Shown here: piece by piece, positions 23,101-35,023 of the stretch | How positions within the stretch are numbered: the stretch's first letter is position 1 | Layout: every line of letters starts with the position of its first letter | From: Blasia pusilla | Taxonomy: Eukaryota; Marchantiophyta; Marchantiopsida; Blasiales | Assembly (NCBI GenBank): GCA_050084515.1 | Contig: CM114274.1 | Coordinates: forward strand, 31,868,001 to 31,932,000 | Direction: 5' to 3' | Length of the DNA: 64,000 bases | Made by a program: the position numbers and the translations under genes | Notes under the pieces: model-generated | What the model was told of the DNA's origin: nothing | The model's input: only the letters and a program-made list of their open reading frames with translations | The model's database searches: none

Positions 23101-25323
23101 TGCGTTTGGTTCCAGGGATTCATATTGCAACAGATATAATATGTGGATTTCCAGGTTATTTCCCAGAACACTACCGGGGAACTTGTCAGACCTTTGAAAC
23201 ATGAGTTTCTTCAATAATCAATGTCTTTTGTTTAAATTGCAGCATTAGGACTTATCAAAGAACAGAAAAACTTCCTGCATGTGGGATGACAACCATTGAA
23301 TCGATGTTTCTGTCGTTCTGTTTGTTTGTAGAGACAGACTGATATCGCCATAAATCAGAATATGGAGTGTTTGCTTTGCACTTTTACTGGCTTGTCAATT
23401 AGAGTTGATTCATGGCACTATACTCGAATTCAAAAGAAGGTTCTGGTCGGTTGTAGACACAGATAGATACTATCAAATCAACAAGTTGAGTGTACGCTGT
23501 GTAGTTTCACTGTTGTTGGGCATCATTTGAATAGAAGCTAATATATCAGGAGATCATAATTTCATGCTACAGGTGAAACTGTTGAAGACTTTGAAGAAAC
23601 ATTGGCACTTATCCAAGAATACAAATTTCCACAAGTTCATATCTCTCAGTTCTATCCCAGACCTGGTGCGTGTACAGCTGTTTTTTTTTTCGTTTTTAAA
23701 GGGTTGGAATTTGAGTGTATATAAGGCCGAGATTACAGAGCATGAAATCTTTGGCAGACTAGACTTTGAGGAGAAAGATGACAAATGCTCCTCTCCTTAT
23801 GATCCTTGCTCCAAAGCAGATTTTATGCTCAAGAGTGTGATATTGTTCAGCTGGTGGCTGAACAATATCACACACAGACCTTATCAAGTATATTACTGAC
23901 AGGGTGAGAAAATGAGTACAGAGGCTGTAACGTTTTCTTACTGCCTGTGGAAACATTTGCTTCCTGCCCTGCTGCCATGTGTCAAGCAAAGAGGCTCTTG
24001 CAAATCAAGAAGCTATCTTCTATTAATAGTTGAGATGATATGTAGCTTTAAGTACAGAACAGTTTGAGGGTCAACAGCCGTGTAGGGTTACATCTATCAG
24101 GTTGTTTGATGTTTGACAAAATAATTAGTCCCTTTTTCTTCTCCAGGGACACCAGCAGCACGAATGAAACGAGTACCCACATCAGAGGTGAAGAATCGAA
24201 GTCGGCAGTTGACGAGTATTTTTGACAAGTTCTCTCCGTACAAGGGCTTGGAAGATCAAATTGAGAGAGTTTTGGTCACAGATATTGCTACAGATGGCAT
24301 CCATTTGGTACTCTCTTTTTACTCGGATGGTTACTCTTAGGAGCAAGAGTTCATGCTCTTCTGTCTGAGATGGAAGATTTCCAAACGCCAGTCAGTTCTC
24401 TTCGCTAAGATGATCATTGTAAAAGTTTCCCACAAGTCTGGAGACTGGAAGAAGGGATATTGGCAGACATTATGGAAGACGCTCGGATGCAGAGTTTTGA
24501 GGTTATTTTCTAAGATTAATCTCATAGATATGGTCAAGTGAAGTGATTGTGGATGCAAATTAACTTATCCTTTTTCGTTGTCCAGGTGGGCCACACAAAA
24601 TCATATGTTCAAGTGCTGCTTCCAAGTTCGGGTGCTCGTTTGGGTAGTAGCATTGATGTGAAAATTATTTCTGTGGGGAGGTGGTCTGTCATGGGTGAGC
24701 CTCTGTCTCCTCTACCTAGTGAGAAGATTGACCAATCAGACCAGTCGCTTGTGACTTCTGTTGGTGGTCAAGAGAAGAGAACAGAAACCACCACAGGTCT
24801 CTGCTGCACAGATACCGACTTGCGAAAATGCAGTTGCAAGGGGGAGAGCAAAATCGATTCTAGTCAAAATAACAAAAACTGCTCACCAGATTTAGCATGC
24901 TGTATGGGTGGCTGTGAAGAAAGTGGAGAAAGTGCTCTGTCTATGAGTCCAACAGAGGCGACCCTTGATAAATATGACGAGAGTTTGACATCAGTTCTGG
25001 ATGATCCGAAATCTTCAGCAATAGGCCTAGACACTCCTGGAAAGTTCAGCCAGCTGGGAAGACGCGAACTTTCAAGTACTCGCAACAGGAAGCGGTCAAG
25101 ATCAGAAAGGGGTCGCAGAATAATGATAAATTATGGTGGTGAGTATCCAAGTTTAGGTGAAGAGTCCATTAGTCGTAGAGAAGTAGTATCACTCGATCGT
25201 AAAATATCTATGAAATCGAGATGGTCTTGGGTAGATTGGGTGTTGTTAAGTGGAATGGCTGTGAGCATAGCTGGCATAATTTTGGGAGTTTGTGGCCTAT
25301 TGTACCCTCGGATTATATCCTAA
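20136..25323 (+). CDS. CDKAL1: CDKAL1-like tRNA N6-threonylcarbamoyladenosine methylthiotransferase
   Basis: This radical-SAM enzyme converts t6A37 to ms2t6A37 in tRNAs reading ANN codons. Exons: 20136-20306, 20621-20659, 21008-21099, 21267-21516, 21771-21890, 22235-22310, 22502-22710, 23046-23154, 23573-23665, 24147-24307, 24586-25323. All joints keep frame and give 685 residues. The N-terminal cluster cysteines are C66 (TFGCSHN), C102 (INTCTVK) and C131 (AGCVPQG). The radical-SAM motif is GCLGACTYC (C200, C204, C207). A TRAM domain lies at about 414-478, then a Cys- and Ser-rich linker. A hydrophobic segment near 657-680 ([19 protein letters not shown]) suggests a C-terminal ER anchor, as in CDKAL1. 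The start MEDIED matches plant homologues, but in-frame ATGs at 20103 and 20112 could add 8-11 residues. All key residues are present, so it looks functional. Confidence 0.93.
23835..23873. repeat. Perfect 17-bp hairpin in intron 9 of the CDKAL1-like gene
   Basis: The arms gtgtgatattgttcagc (23835-23851) and its exact reverse complement (23857-23873) are separated by 5 bases. It lies inside the intron between 23666 and 24146. Confidence 0.8.
23965..24030. repeat. Dispersed repeat fragment in intron 9
   Basis: The stretch gtgtcaagcaaagaggctct through tgcaaatcaagaag resembles, in the same orientation, 30745-30800 and, in reverse complement, the units at 46840-47340 (ttgatttgcaaacacctttttgcttgac). 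It is a small mobile-element or repeat family member within the gene. Confidence 0.55.
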
Positions 25324-28300
25324 GAATCCACACCACAGCAGTGGTACATTAACACGCTCCTGACGGTTATTATTCTTTTATCTGCACAATTGCTGGAGCG
25401 GGTTTTCTTCGTGGGCAAGTGGTAGCATTTTTCCCTACTCGTCCTGATGGAGCTAATGTGCATTGATATCTTAAAACATTTGCAGACGTGTAGATTTCAC
25501 GCGTGCGATGTTTCGCATAAATCTTGTTGGTTTCTAGGTTGTAAGCTTAGGCATCCGAGTAATTCTCTTGGAAATACACTACTTCCCGTGGCACGGGTTT
25601 GACAATCCAGTCTGAAGGTAGCTGCCAGTGGTTAGCACTGGCGACCAACCTGATCCTACCTGGGAATCGGCCAGACATGAAAGCTTTCTTCACTTGTTGC
25701 GCAAGTCCGACGAGAAAATTGTGGCACATCTGCTCTGGAAATACGCCCATTTTCAGTCACCCTTTCTACGGCACCACTCAATCTCTTCTGCGAGCATTCA
25801 TCCAAATGCCTGGAGCAACCCGAGCCCCATTATTCGCTCCTCGCGACCGGAGAGCAAACCATTTCATACGTCGTATGTTTCAATCCTCGGAAAGAAAGTC
25901 TTTCTTGCCGCGCGCGTAGGGAACTACACGTATCTCTTCCGGCCTGTCCTAGTTTGCCAACGAGTAGGTAGTAACTGTTCATGAACAGGTCAGCAGTACC
26001 TTCGAATCCCTGCCCGCACAATCGGAGGATTCGGCTCGCAGTCCAGACTCGCGTTCCTAGAAATCTCACTGGGAACTACCTCTCGCGTCTCCCCATTCCG
26101 AGAATCCTCTCGGACCAACTCCTCTGGCTCTTAATGGCCCAAGTTCTCATCTGCAGGAGTGAAACCGCCCACTTGATCGATACGAACGAGTCGCGTGCGC
26201 TGTGCCGATGTGCGAACGCCTCCGCAGAGGCCCGCTTGAAATAATTAATTGCAAAACCACATCCGGTAAGGAACATGGACATCTTGCCTTGTGGAGAATG
26301 AAATAGTCAGGCGATTTTAAAAGCGTCCTGGAAGGAATGTGGTGTAATAATAGGAACTGACTTCGTAGGTAAACATGGCAGATCTGCCTTCAGTACTTGA
26401 TGCCCGTCTGCCCACACTTTCAGGAGTTCGTTTTTTTTGTGTAAGTGGAAAATCGAGATTGACAGATGACAGAAGACTTCGGAAACCCCGAAAGCCGAAT
26501 TTTGCTTACGTGGGAAAAGTCAGGCAGCACAAGGCAGGAAATTCCCGAGGACGGCAGTTCATCAAGAATATGAAACAAAAGAACCGCGAATAGATGGGCG
26601 GAAGGAGGTGACATTATGATGCATTGCGATCTATGTGCTCGGTGGTGCTTTCGAGAACGAGGGTCGTTGGTGGCGTTCATGCATTTTCGTCGCGGCTCTT
26701 ATAGACTATCAATATTCCTCGAGGCCCACTCCTTTCAAGCTCAACCATTTTTTATCTGGTATTTCCTGCTAAAAGAAAAAAGAAAACAATCATGATCCCG
26801 AGTTAAGCCAAACAACCATATCCGCGAGATCCTTCGCTTTCCGTCATCCGCTCAACCATTGGATCTAAGATTTCCTGCTTAGATCGATCGAAGGGTAAGC
26901 CAGAAAACCATATCCTTGCGACCATCCACCGTCACTCATTCTCGGTACAGTAAGTATTTCCTCCTTGAAATCTCATCTGTTTTGATCCATTCACTTCCGT
27001 CGCACTTTCAACGATTCCCCCTTAAAAATATGTATTCCCAAGGTGAGCCAAGAATCCATAGCCTCGTGATCCCCCTCACTTCCAACCGTTCTTGCTCTAG
27101 CATTCGCTCTTGACATATTCTCAAGATGAACTAAGATAACATATCCTTGTGATGAGGGGGTAAGGGGGGGGGGAATTGTGTCCAGTTTTTAACGTGGCAT
27201 TTTCGGAACCAATCCTAGCACGTGTTTGGAATGTCATGCATATAATCCAACGAACCTTTTTGGTGCTCGATAGAATAGATAGATTCTTACTCGTTTGGAT
27301 AGAATATAGAATAACAATCCCCTTTTCATGTCGCGCACTCGGAGTGCCCTAGTATTCTCGAATCATTGTTTTCGTCTATGACAAAAGAGAGCACGTGTCG
27401 CTTTTTCCGTGGCCGAACTCCTTGATCCGGAGCAGTGGTCTTCTAGTAAGACCGACGAAAGATTTGCCAAAGCGGTTTCTAATGGAAAAGAAAGACTTGG
27501 ACTCCTGCTCTTCTATGGTCTTGGGCTTCTCCCACACGATTTTCACAAGACAAGATTTTCATTTCTTCTTAAAGTCGCCTTTTAGTTGTATATATTCCGT
27601 TGTTCCTTTCTTAGGAGGACCTTGCTACATCTGTCTCATAGGCGTACTTTCCTTTTGGAGATCGTGCCAATGTGTGAGATCGTGAATAAATCTTGTGGGC
27701 GACGAATCGAAAGATCCAATGCATTCTCACGAAGCGAATGGTTCTAATTCCACTATGACCTCTTTATAGATTTTTCATGTGCGACGTAAATGACCAGTGA
27801 TCGTGGGCTCTCTTTAAAGAAATGGTAGGCTCCTAAGTTGAGGACTTCTTCTTCTTCCCCCTCCAACTTTGGGACTCTCCTCTCAACCCAAAGTTTGGGT
27901 TGAGATGAGAGGAGAGTGGATTAGGGTTCCAACTTCCAATGGAGTGAGCGAAGACCCTGCCGTTGGATGGATACCAGACTTCTAAACTCTAGTATCTTTG
28001 GTTGGGTTAACCACTAGTCATCATACCTTTCGGAAAACTCCTTTTCTTCTATCGTGAAATTACTTTCATTAAGTTTTACAAATTATTTAACCTAAACCCA
28101 CCCACTACTTTGCCAGAGTAAGTATGGAACACCAGCACTACTGGTGCATGGGAAGGGCATTTGGGAGATAGGAAGCGGCGTAGAAGTCCAATCGGAGTTA
28201 AGAAACTAACCACGGTCGGGTGATGAAAATCGGAGTCCCAATACTTGCGAGTTGTAAAACTCTTTTCCACTTCATTTATTCGAAGTTGATGGAGGGTTAG

Positions 28301-31229
28301 CATAATCTCACGTCTTTAGTTCTTCATGGAGGGCTAGAGTCGATCGTTGCACATCGTAAAGTTTGAAAAATGAGCGACTTTGAAAAGTGTACCGGGATGG
28401 CTCAACAATTGAGGATGGGAGCTTCGCTTGAAAATCACAAATCGTCGTTGAAAGAGGTCCTATCGCCTTTTCAAAGGACTATTCAAAGGACATTTTTGAA
28501 GTATGAGCTTCTAGTTTTACTTTCATACTTGTGGAAGTGGTTTGGAGGAAGTATGGTGGTCAACTTCCATTGTAGTCAACTTCTTATTTTCCGATTGGTT
28601 GTTGAACTGACTTCTTCGGAATTCCAAGACGTAGTACCAAAACTTGCTACTTGCTCAAGAGAAATCATAAGACTTAACAAGAATCGAGAAACAGTCCATA
28701 ACTTGATTCACATGACTTTCAAGAAATAGGTGGAATTGTTTCCTTATTTGGATCATGTTTCCCTTATTTGGAAGAAGGTATGCAATAGCGACCATCATGG
28801 GGAAAGAGGGTTGTCATTGGGCCAACCAATCAAAGCTTGTCAATGAGACTTTCCCTAAGTGAGGCTCGCACTAAATGGCTGCGTGCCATGGGTGCCACCT
28901 GGTGAGGTGAGGTACCCACACGACAGTGACAATGGGTTTCCATAACCCATGGATAGAGGAGCTCGTCCTCTTTGTAGACATTTCTATTTTTATTTTAAGA
29001 TCTCTAGAATGACGTATATGAACCTTAAGAAGAAGAAATATGGAGATTTTTTTAAGCCGAAAATCGGTTCTAAGGGCATATTCAAACCCCACTGATTAGG
29101 GCCGTAATGGTTAATAGGGTCAAATTGGGAAAGCTGATTTGTGTTACCCATTTTGAGATCTAGGCTTTAAATTTGTACCTCATGGCTAGAAAAGAGTATG
29201 GGGAGCATAAGTTGGTAAGCACTCCAACGGTACAAGTCACCATCCCTCAATATAACACCTTGTGATAGCATATCCACGTTGTGGTGATCCATAGTCATAT
29301 CAAACCTATCCGAGAGGCACACTTAATCTTATATGATCCTATCCAAGGGGAGTCAAGTAATTCAGGTTTACCTTTTAAATTATGAAAATTTCCTATTACA
29401 ATTAGTAAGTGTTAAGGTCAAACATTTGAGAGAGTTGGTATCCACTTGTCAAGTCTTGTATTTTGTCACGGCTAGTTATATGTTGCTTTATCTAGAATAG
29501 GTTCTAACAATTCAATTTGTATGATGGTTGATAATTTAAATCCAACAAACAAAGTTGGAGTTCAGACTAGAAATGTTATATATCTTGAAATGTTACATTG
29601 AAAAATACAAAGATATAAATATGAATTTTTTCTCATTCTAAGTTTTTTCTAACTTGATTTTATATTGATTTTATGATTTAATTTTATTTTAAATAATTCA
29701 AATAATCGTTTGGCAAGAGAACCAACAATAACCACGGGATACGAGAGGTTCCCTTTGTATAAGTATTGGGAGATTCGGCATATATTATTGCATAAAATTT
29801 CGTTCAAAAATTTCTATCGTATCGAACAATATTTCTTACTGAGAAAATCTGAACCCTCAACAATTTTACTTTTATTTACTTTCTTCCCCCCTCCCTCGAA
29901 TGGATTTGGAAGCCTGCCCTTCTTTATTTATGATACCTACTTTAAAACACATGTCATGTTAAATCCGCCCCTCCTTGTATTTCCTTAAGGTTATTTTATC
30001 TATATCCTATATTCCTCTTAAATCCCATCCACCGTCATATATTCTTGTGTAATACTGCGGTACGTAAGTCTTTCCTTACATTATTAGGGGGCCACACCAG
30101 TGACTAGTCACCAAATAAACCTAAGAGCAGATAGCCACGTGGCCCTTTCTCCCGCCTGTCCGCGACTTAGAACAAAGGAATGATTGTTTGTTCGCGTTAG
30201 TCAACACGTGGGGAGGGCTGGACCCACGCCAACGCCGGCTAAGGTAGTTAGCAGTTCTTAAATTCGGTTGCGGGAATGGAATGAATGTTCCTGTGACAAA
30301 CAACGGTCCTCGCGCTCGTTCGGTGCATCATTTCCTCCGGATGCTTTTCGCGCAACTATTCTCCAACCGCTTCCGGATCGCGTCTTGCGCCACCGCATCG
30401 CGGATGGCTTGGGTGGGAAGGGAGGATAACGATGGCCGCGAGCGCCATTCGCTATCTATCTCGCGCGCCGGGGACTCCTGTGCTTTCTATGCCGAGCGTG
30501 TCAAAGCGGGTCCATGGGGTAGTAAAATGACACGGTCAGGAGGAAATGTCCCGGAGATCGTGTAGAGTTAAAAAAATTAATTTTTTTCGGAGTCTTTAAC
30601 AAAACAACACCCCTATTTCCCCACATGTAGCGGGTCCTCTTCATCTAGTAATAAGGAGTGGGCCGTCCATGTCACGATCATGTTTGCACAAAATTTTATT
30701 CTTGTGGTCCGTAGAGGGGAAATATATATATTTGTCCGGTTGTCATATGTCAAGCAAAAAGGTGTTTGCAAATCAAGAAGGCTCTCTCCAATAATAATAT
30801 AGATGTCGTGCGTTAGGCAGTCGTTCAATTTTCATGTTGGGCATCTCAAAGTTTTATGGGTAGATGAACGAAGGCACTTGAATTTTGGTGAGGCCAACCC
30901 AAATAAGTGCGGGACTTCAAAGTACAAGAGATCTCAAAACTATTCATTATGGTTTTGGAGATGTAAAGCACAAATAAAAGGGTTTTAAAGATTTTATATT
31001 AAATATAAAATTAATAATTAATTAATGTGGGCACATGGCCTATTCTTCCAATGAATTAAAATGTTTGATTAATCTAAAACACTTTTTAGGGATATTTCTC
31101 AATTTTGGAGTTATTTTGTATTTTAATAGAACAACATAGGATCTTCTTACAAGAGGTAAGATATTGATTTGAAACTTTCATTCTCAAGACACTCTTTCCA
31201 TATGTTAAGATTACTAGTACTTTTGTACT
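25324..31229. other. Intergenic DNA without a recognised gene
   Basis: Short open frames here show no family motifs or splice-supported extensions. Notable points are an imperfect palindrome around 27870-27915 (ctcaacccaaa g tttgggttgag core), a run of G near 27165, and a repeat fragment near 30745-30800. The first few hundred bases probably include the 3' UTR of the CDKAL1-like gene. Confidence 0.5.
30725..30805. repeat. Member of the dispersed repeat also seen in the CDKAL1 intron
   Basis: The stretch catatgtcaagcaaaaaggt through aatcaagaaggctctctcca matches 23965-24030 and the reverse complement of the tandem units at 46840-47340. Confidence 0.55.
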
Positions 31230-31376
31230 TTTGATCCCGCTCTCTAGCACCCATGGTGGTCGCAACGCTGCTAGTACGAAGGTACTCCAAGACTCTTCCA
31301 TCATCATGAATATCTCCTCATTGGCCTCGGGATCCAAGGACTCTCCACTAGACCTCGCCATCGAAGTCTCCACACT

Positions 31377-32063
31377 CTAGCTCTCCATAGCCAACATGCC
31401 TAAATAGGCTGACGCGTGCCATCCTAGCACTGACTCCTCATCACTCTCTCCATGCCATCGAGCTCCAATCGCATCTCGCTGACTCGGGCATGGGTTACAA
31501 CTCAACCCATCTGCATCCTGGTTGAGCGTCCCAGGTCTATGTACCACGTGAAAATCATACGCTTGCAACAAGAGAGCCCATCTCGCAAGCTTCCCTGTAA
31601 GCTTGCCAGACTCCATCAACATCTTCAGTGGTTGATGATCAGTGATGATGGTAAAGGGATTTCCGAATAAGTAACACCTGAAATGCGCTACAACCCACAC
31701 TGCAGCCAAGCACTCACCCTCATACGAGCTGTACTTTGCCTCTGCAGCATTGTTCAAGCGGCTAGCGTTAGCCACGACGAACTTTCTACCCTCATCATCA
31801 TGTTGGGTGAGCACCGCTCCAAGCCCCAACATGCTCCAATCTGTGTGCAACTGGAAAGGACGCCCCCTGATCGATCTCCTCAAGATGGGCGCGGACGTCA
31901 ACCTATCCTTGAGCAACTGAAATGCTCTCTCCTGCTCATCCCCCCACTGCCACTCGTGATCCACCTTGGTCAACAAGGTCAGCGGCTTCGCAATCGAACC
32001 GAATCCCTTGACGTACCGTCGATAGAAGTTCGCCAATCCCATGAATGCGCGAACACAACTCAC
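31377..32063 (-). pseudogene. RNase H domain of pol, copy 2
   Basis: The frame begins with RT connection sequence (FMGLANFYRRYVKGFGSIAKP) and goes on to the RNase H active-site pattern. The likely acidic residues are D in LHTDWS, E in YEGECLAA, D in TDHQPLK and D in NQDADGLS. This part is typical of Ty3/Gypsy pol. It stops at a termination codon after LAMES, followed by an acidic segment (31373-31240) with EEIFMMMEESW and then unrelated DNA. RNase H would degrade the RNA strand after minus-strand synthesis. Nothing downstream encodes integrase. Confidence 0.85.
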
Positions 32064-32084
32064 ATCTGTAAGACGTGGAATACG

Positions 32085-32930
32085 TCAGATAGCCTCTACC
32101 TTCGTCTGTTGGACACCAAGGCTCCCTAGGTATATTGTATGACCCAAGTACTCAATCTGGTTGTAGAAGAACTTGCACTTGCTTGGATGTAGCTTCAGCC
32201 CATGTAATTGCAATCGTCGAAACACCTCCTCTAGATGTCGCTCATGCTCCTCAATCGTGGCGCTCAAGACTACGATGTCATCAATATAACACCTAGCAAA
32301 ATCCAGACCAGCCAAGATCCTATCCATGACCCTCTGAAACTCAGCCAGGGCGTTCTTTAACCCAAATAGTAAGAACCGCCACTGGAACAAACAATCCTTC
32401 CCATGAGGATCGATGCCCCAAAATGCCGTCTTCTACCTGTCCTCCAATTTGATAGGCAGTTGATGGTATCCGGCTGGCAAATCCAATGAACTGAAGACCT
32501 TTGCATAACCAATCGTATCAAAGATCTCCTCAGGGATGGGCATGGCATACCTATCGGACTTCATCTGCTGATTGATAGGTCGATAATCCCCACACATCCG
32601 CCTATCCGTCCAGTTGCCATGCACATCCTTCTTGGTGGGCATGACAGTGGCAAATGCATACTCCACATGCAACATCTACACTAGTCTTGCTCCAACCAAG
32701 TCCTGGCTCCTACTCTGAATCAGAGCCCTCTCCATATCACTGTACCTGTTGGGTTGTCGGAAGATCGGCGTATCACTCAACAACTCAATGCGGATCCCCG
32801 GTCCCTTCAGCGTACCCAAATCCTCCATGGTAAACGCAAAGCAACTCCTATAACTACTGAGGAATTGATGTATCCGGCGCGGCTCTCCGAGGATCCATGT
32901 CAAGTAGTTCAGGTCCATCGCCTGACCCAA
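32085..32930 (-). pseudogene. Reverse transcriptase domain of pol, copy 2
   Basis: Pieces in different frames add up to a Ty3/Gypsy RT: a pre-RT helix (FLSSYRSCFAFTMEDLG), PIFRQPNRYSDMERA, RMCGDYRPINQQMKSDRYAMP, VFSSLDLPAGYHQLPI, FQWRFLLFGLKNALAEFQR and the catalytic box RCYIDDIVVLSA (about 32300-32265). Breaks lie near 32676 and 32433-32390. The pre-RT part directly follows the methyltransferase C-terminus (LNYLTWIL then GEPRRIHQFL), so methyltransferase and RT were once in one pol frame. Confidence 0.88.
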
Positions 32931-33790
32931 GACATGGTGTCGTGATGCCTATGACACTGACGGTATTTCCGTCACTCCTGTGGGAAATCCCATCGCTCGC
33001 TCTCTCTCGTCGGCGTTGGGCTCGACCAACCGCTGAACCTGGTCATCCCAAACCAAGCCTTGTATGAATAGGAAGCAGGAAAACTCACAAACGTGTGCAA
33101 GGCTACCCGCAACCTACCTACCCTGTTCACCACAGTCAACGGTGGTCGATCATCGTGCCTCACTTCCTGTGATCGACGACCAGGATATAGAATGGAATCC
33201 ACTAACAAATGGGAGGGACGCTCCACTCTTGCAGACGCCCTTTGTAACACCGCATGGGGCACCAAGTTGGTCCACCATAGACCTAGAACCTCCCCCCGTG
33301 ACCTAGAGTCTCCTAAGATCGGCACATTCTCCAGAATGTAGGTTGGAGAACGAGATTGGTGCTCCTGCAACTGTCGTAAGACCCTCAACATCTCCCAAAA
33401 CAACCTGGACCGAGTGTAAGCCAACCCGCTGCCTTGACCAGAACTCGATTGGCCCTGACATGGCCAACCGGCAATGACCAAATCAATGGTCCCTACCCGA
33501 TCTAAGTCCTGCGCCCCTAGCAACAAAATATCCCTCGGTAGGGAACTCTGGTACCCCTATACCGCGGACGTACACAATAATTCGGGAAAACGTAGGCATA
33601 ATAGCGCCACATGTTGTAGTGAGACGCGCCTCACAATATCATCACTCTCCACATACAGGTACTGCTGCACTCGCACTCCTTCCTGCAAAACATCAGCTAA
33701 CCCGGTGCTAATCCCTCTAAAGAGACGTAACACTCGAATATCCTCCTCCCAGATACACCACACAATGGGTGTGGTATCCAAGGGTGTCAT
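32880..33790 (-). pseudogene. C5 cytosine DNA methyltransferase domain in retrotransposon copy 2
   Basis: Reading on the minus strand, motif I is damaged (VLRLFRGISTGL where copy 1 has VLDLFGGISTGL). It is followed by a motif II-like QYLYVESDDIVRR. After a frame break near 33557, the segment 33526-32972 has motif IV intact, IDLVIAGWPCQGQSSSGQ, with the catalytic cysteine of the PCQ box. Then come SRLFWEMLRVLRQL and motif VI PTYILENVPILGD. About 70 bases covering the motif VIII-like block of copy 1 are deleted here. The end has FVSFPASYSYK and, in the next frame, GQAMDLNYLTWILG (motif X-like). The PCQ, ENV and LFWEMLRVLRQL spacing recalls DNMT3/DRM-class enzymes, but the exact class needs a tree. 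It is inactive as it stands. Confidence 0.87.
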
Positions 33791-33862
33791 CGTAGCAATC
33801 CCTGCTACCTTGGGTTCCTCAGACTTGTCACGCTCCGGTGCAAATGCCTCGCTCCACGCGGT

Positions 33863-34087
33863 CTACATGTGCTCATCTGCCAATCGTCGAAGCTCCTCAG
33901 TTGAACCCCACAACGGCACCTCTCCTCCATGGAATGATGCGGCTATGATAACACTCCTTTCCATACAAATGTCAGGAACGGGAGTATCCTCTGCATGGAC
34001 ATGTCCCTCAATCAAATCATTAGGCCAAGTGATGGTACTGCTAAATGCTTCTAAGGTCGCCACCTCTCTTGGCCGTCGCTCAATCAT
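33863..34087 (-). pseudogene. Protease-methyltransferase linker, copy 2
   Basis: A frame of about 74 codons contains WPNDLIEGHVHAEDTPVPD and GGEVPLWGSTEELRRLAD. Copy 1 has the matching sequence at about 8884-9110. It lies between protease and methyltransferase and has no recognised domain. Its presence in both copies shows the inserted module is larger than the methyltransferase core alone. Confidence 0.55.
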
Positions 34088-34324
34088 TGCACATGTGAAT
34101 CGAACAAGTAATGAGCTAAGGCGCCCATCACCTGACTGGAATCATGGTCTATAGGACGCTGACTCCTCCCAGTAATCCAGGGAAAACCCCATCGGATATA
34201 ACACTGCTCCACCAACCAAGACGTCGTCGGACTCTACATCAGTCACTATCGCCTTGGCTCGCATCACGGACTCATCCGTAGGATGTTTCAGGCGAATCCT
34301 CACCACGACCTCTTGTCGGGTGAT

Positions 34325-34591
34325 TCACTCTGTGGTACTCGCTCCACCCAAGGATTTCGTGATCCGGAGTGGACAATGCTCCACATCGGCTCTCGTCAAG
34401 CCCAATCCTATGAATGACGCTTTCCCCAACATCAGGGGTTGCGCTCCTGAATCCAACAAGACGCGTTGCATACTAAAAGCTCTACCTCCGGGACTCACCA
34501 TCTGGAAGACCTCTCCTCGGTTATCCAGCAACACAAAACCAAGAGAAGACATAGCACGCTCTATCGCGGGTCTAGTAGGCATCTCCGCCAT
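34325..34591 (-). pseudogene. Retroviral-type aspartic protease, copy 2
   Basis: The frame reads RPAIERAMSS, then LLDNRGEVFQMVSPGGRAF, then RVLLDSGAQPLMLGKASF and GLGLTRADVEHCPLRI. LLDSGA is the catalytic box. It is colinear with 9485-9685 of copy 1 and lies between gag and the methyltransferase, as expected for the start of pol. Confidence 0.8.
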
Positions 34592-35023
34592 CCTAGCAGC
34601 CGCACCCTACCATGAATCTCACGTGCACGGCCCGAGCATCCACTCCAAGGGCAGGTCCATCACCTCCTCTGCAATCACCTCTGAACGTGATGCAAGAACT
34701 CCAACTCCGCGCTCACATAGTCAAGTAGCCAGCCAAAAAGCCTCGGTGGGCGTACCCCCCAACGTCATAACATTGGAAATAGAAAATAAAGGAGTGCACT
34801 ACACAAAGGTGGCCGCCCCCCACAACGTGCTCGACACATGCCCCTCCTGAGCATCAACAATAGGAGTCGTTGCACTCGCTTCTCCCATTGCCCTCCGTGT
34901 GTGCACACCAACAATATCACCAACTCTCCATGAACTTTGATGAGGACCCATCGATGGGGTCCTCATCGCTTCAAACAATATGAAAGACTGAGGAATCCTA
35001 GTCTATTTTCTAGCTTCCCCTCG

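Noticed and set aside
25985-26012. B-box-like ccttcgaatccc
   Set aside because: Stem bases beside the loop do not pair and no A box is present.
26375-26593. Plus-strand frame of 72 codons with basic C-terminus
   Set aside because: No homologue or splice support recognised and no conserved motif; may be chance.
33474-34154. Plus-strand open frame of 226 codons
   Set aside because: It is antisense to the protease-methyltransferase region of copy 2 and shows no family motif; a shadow of the minus-strand pol.
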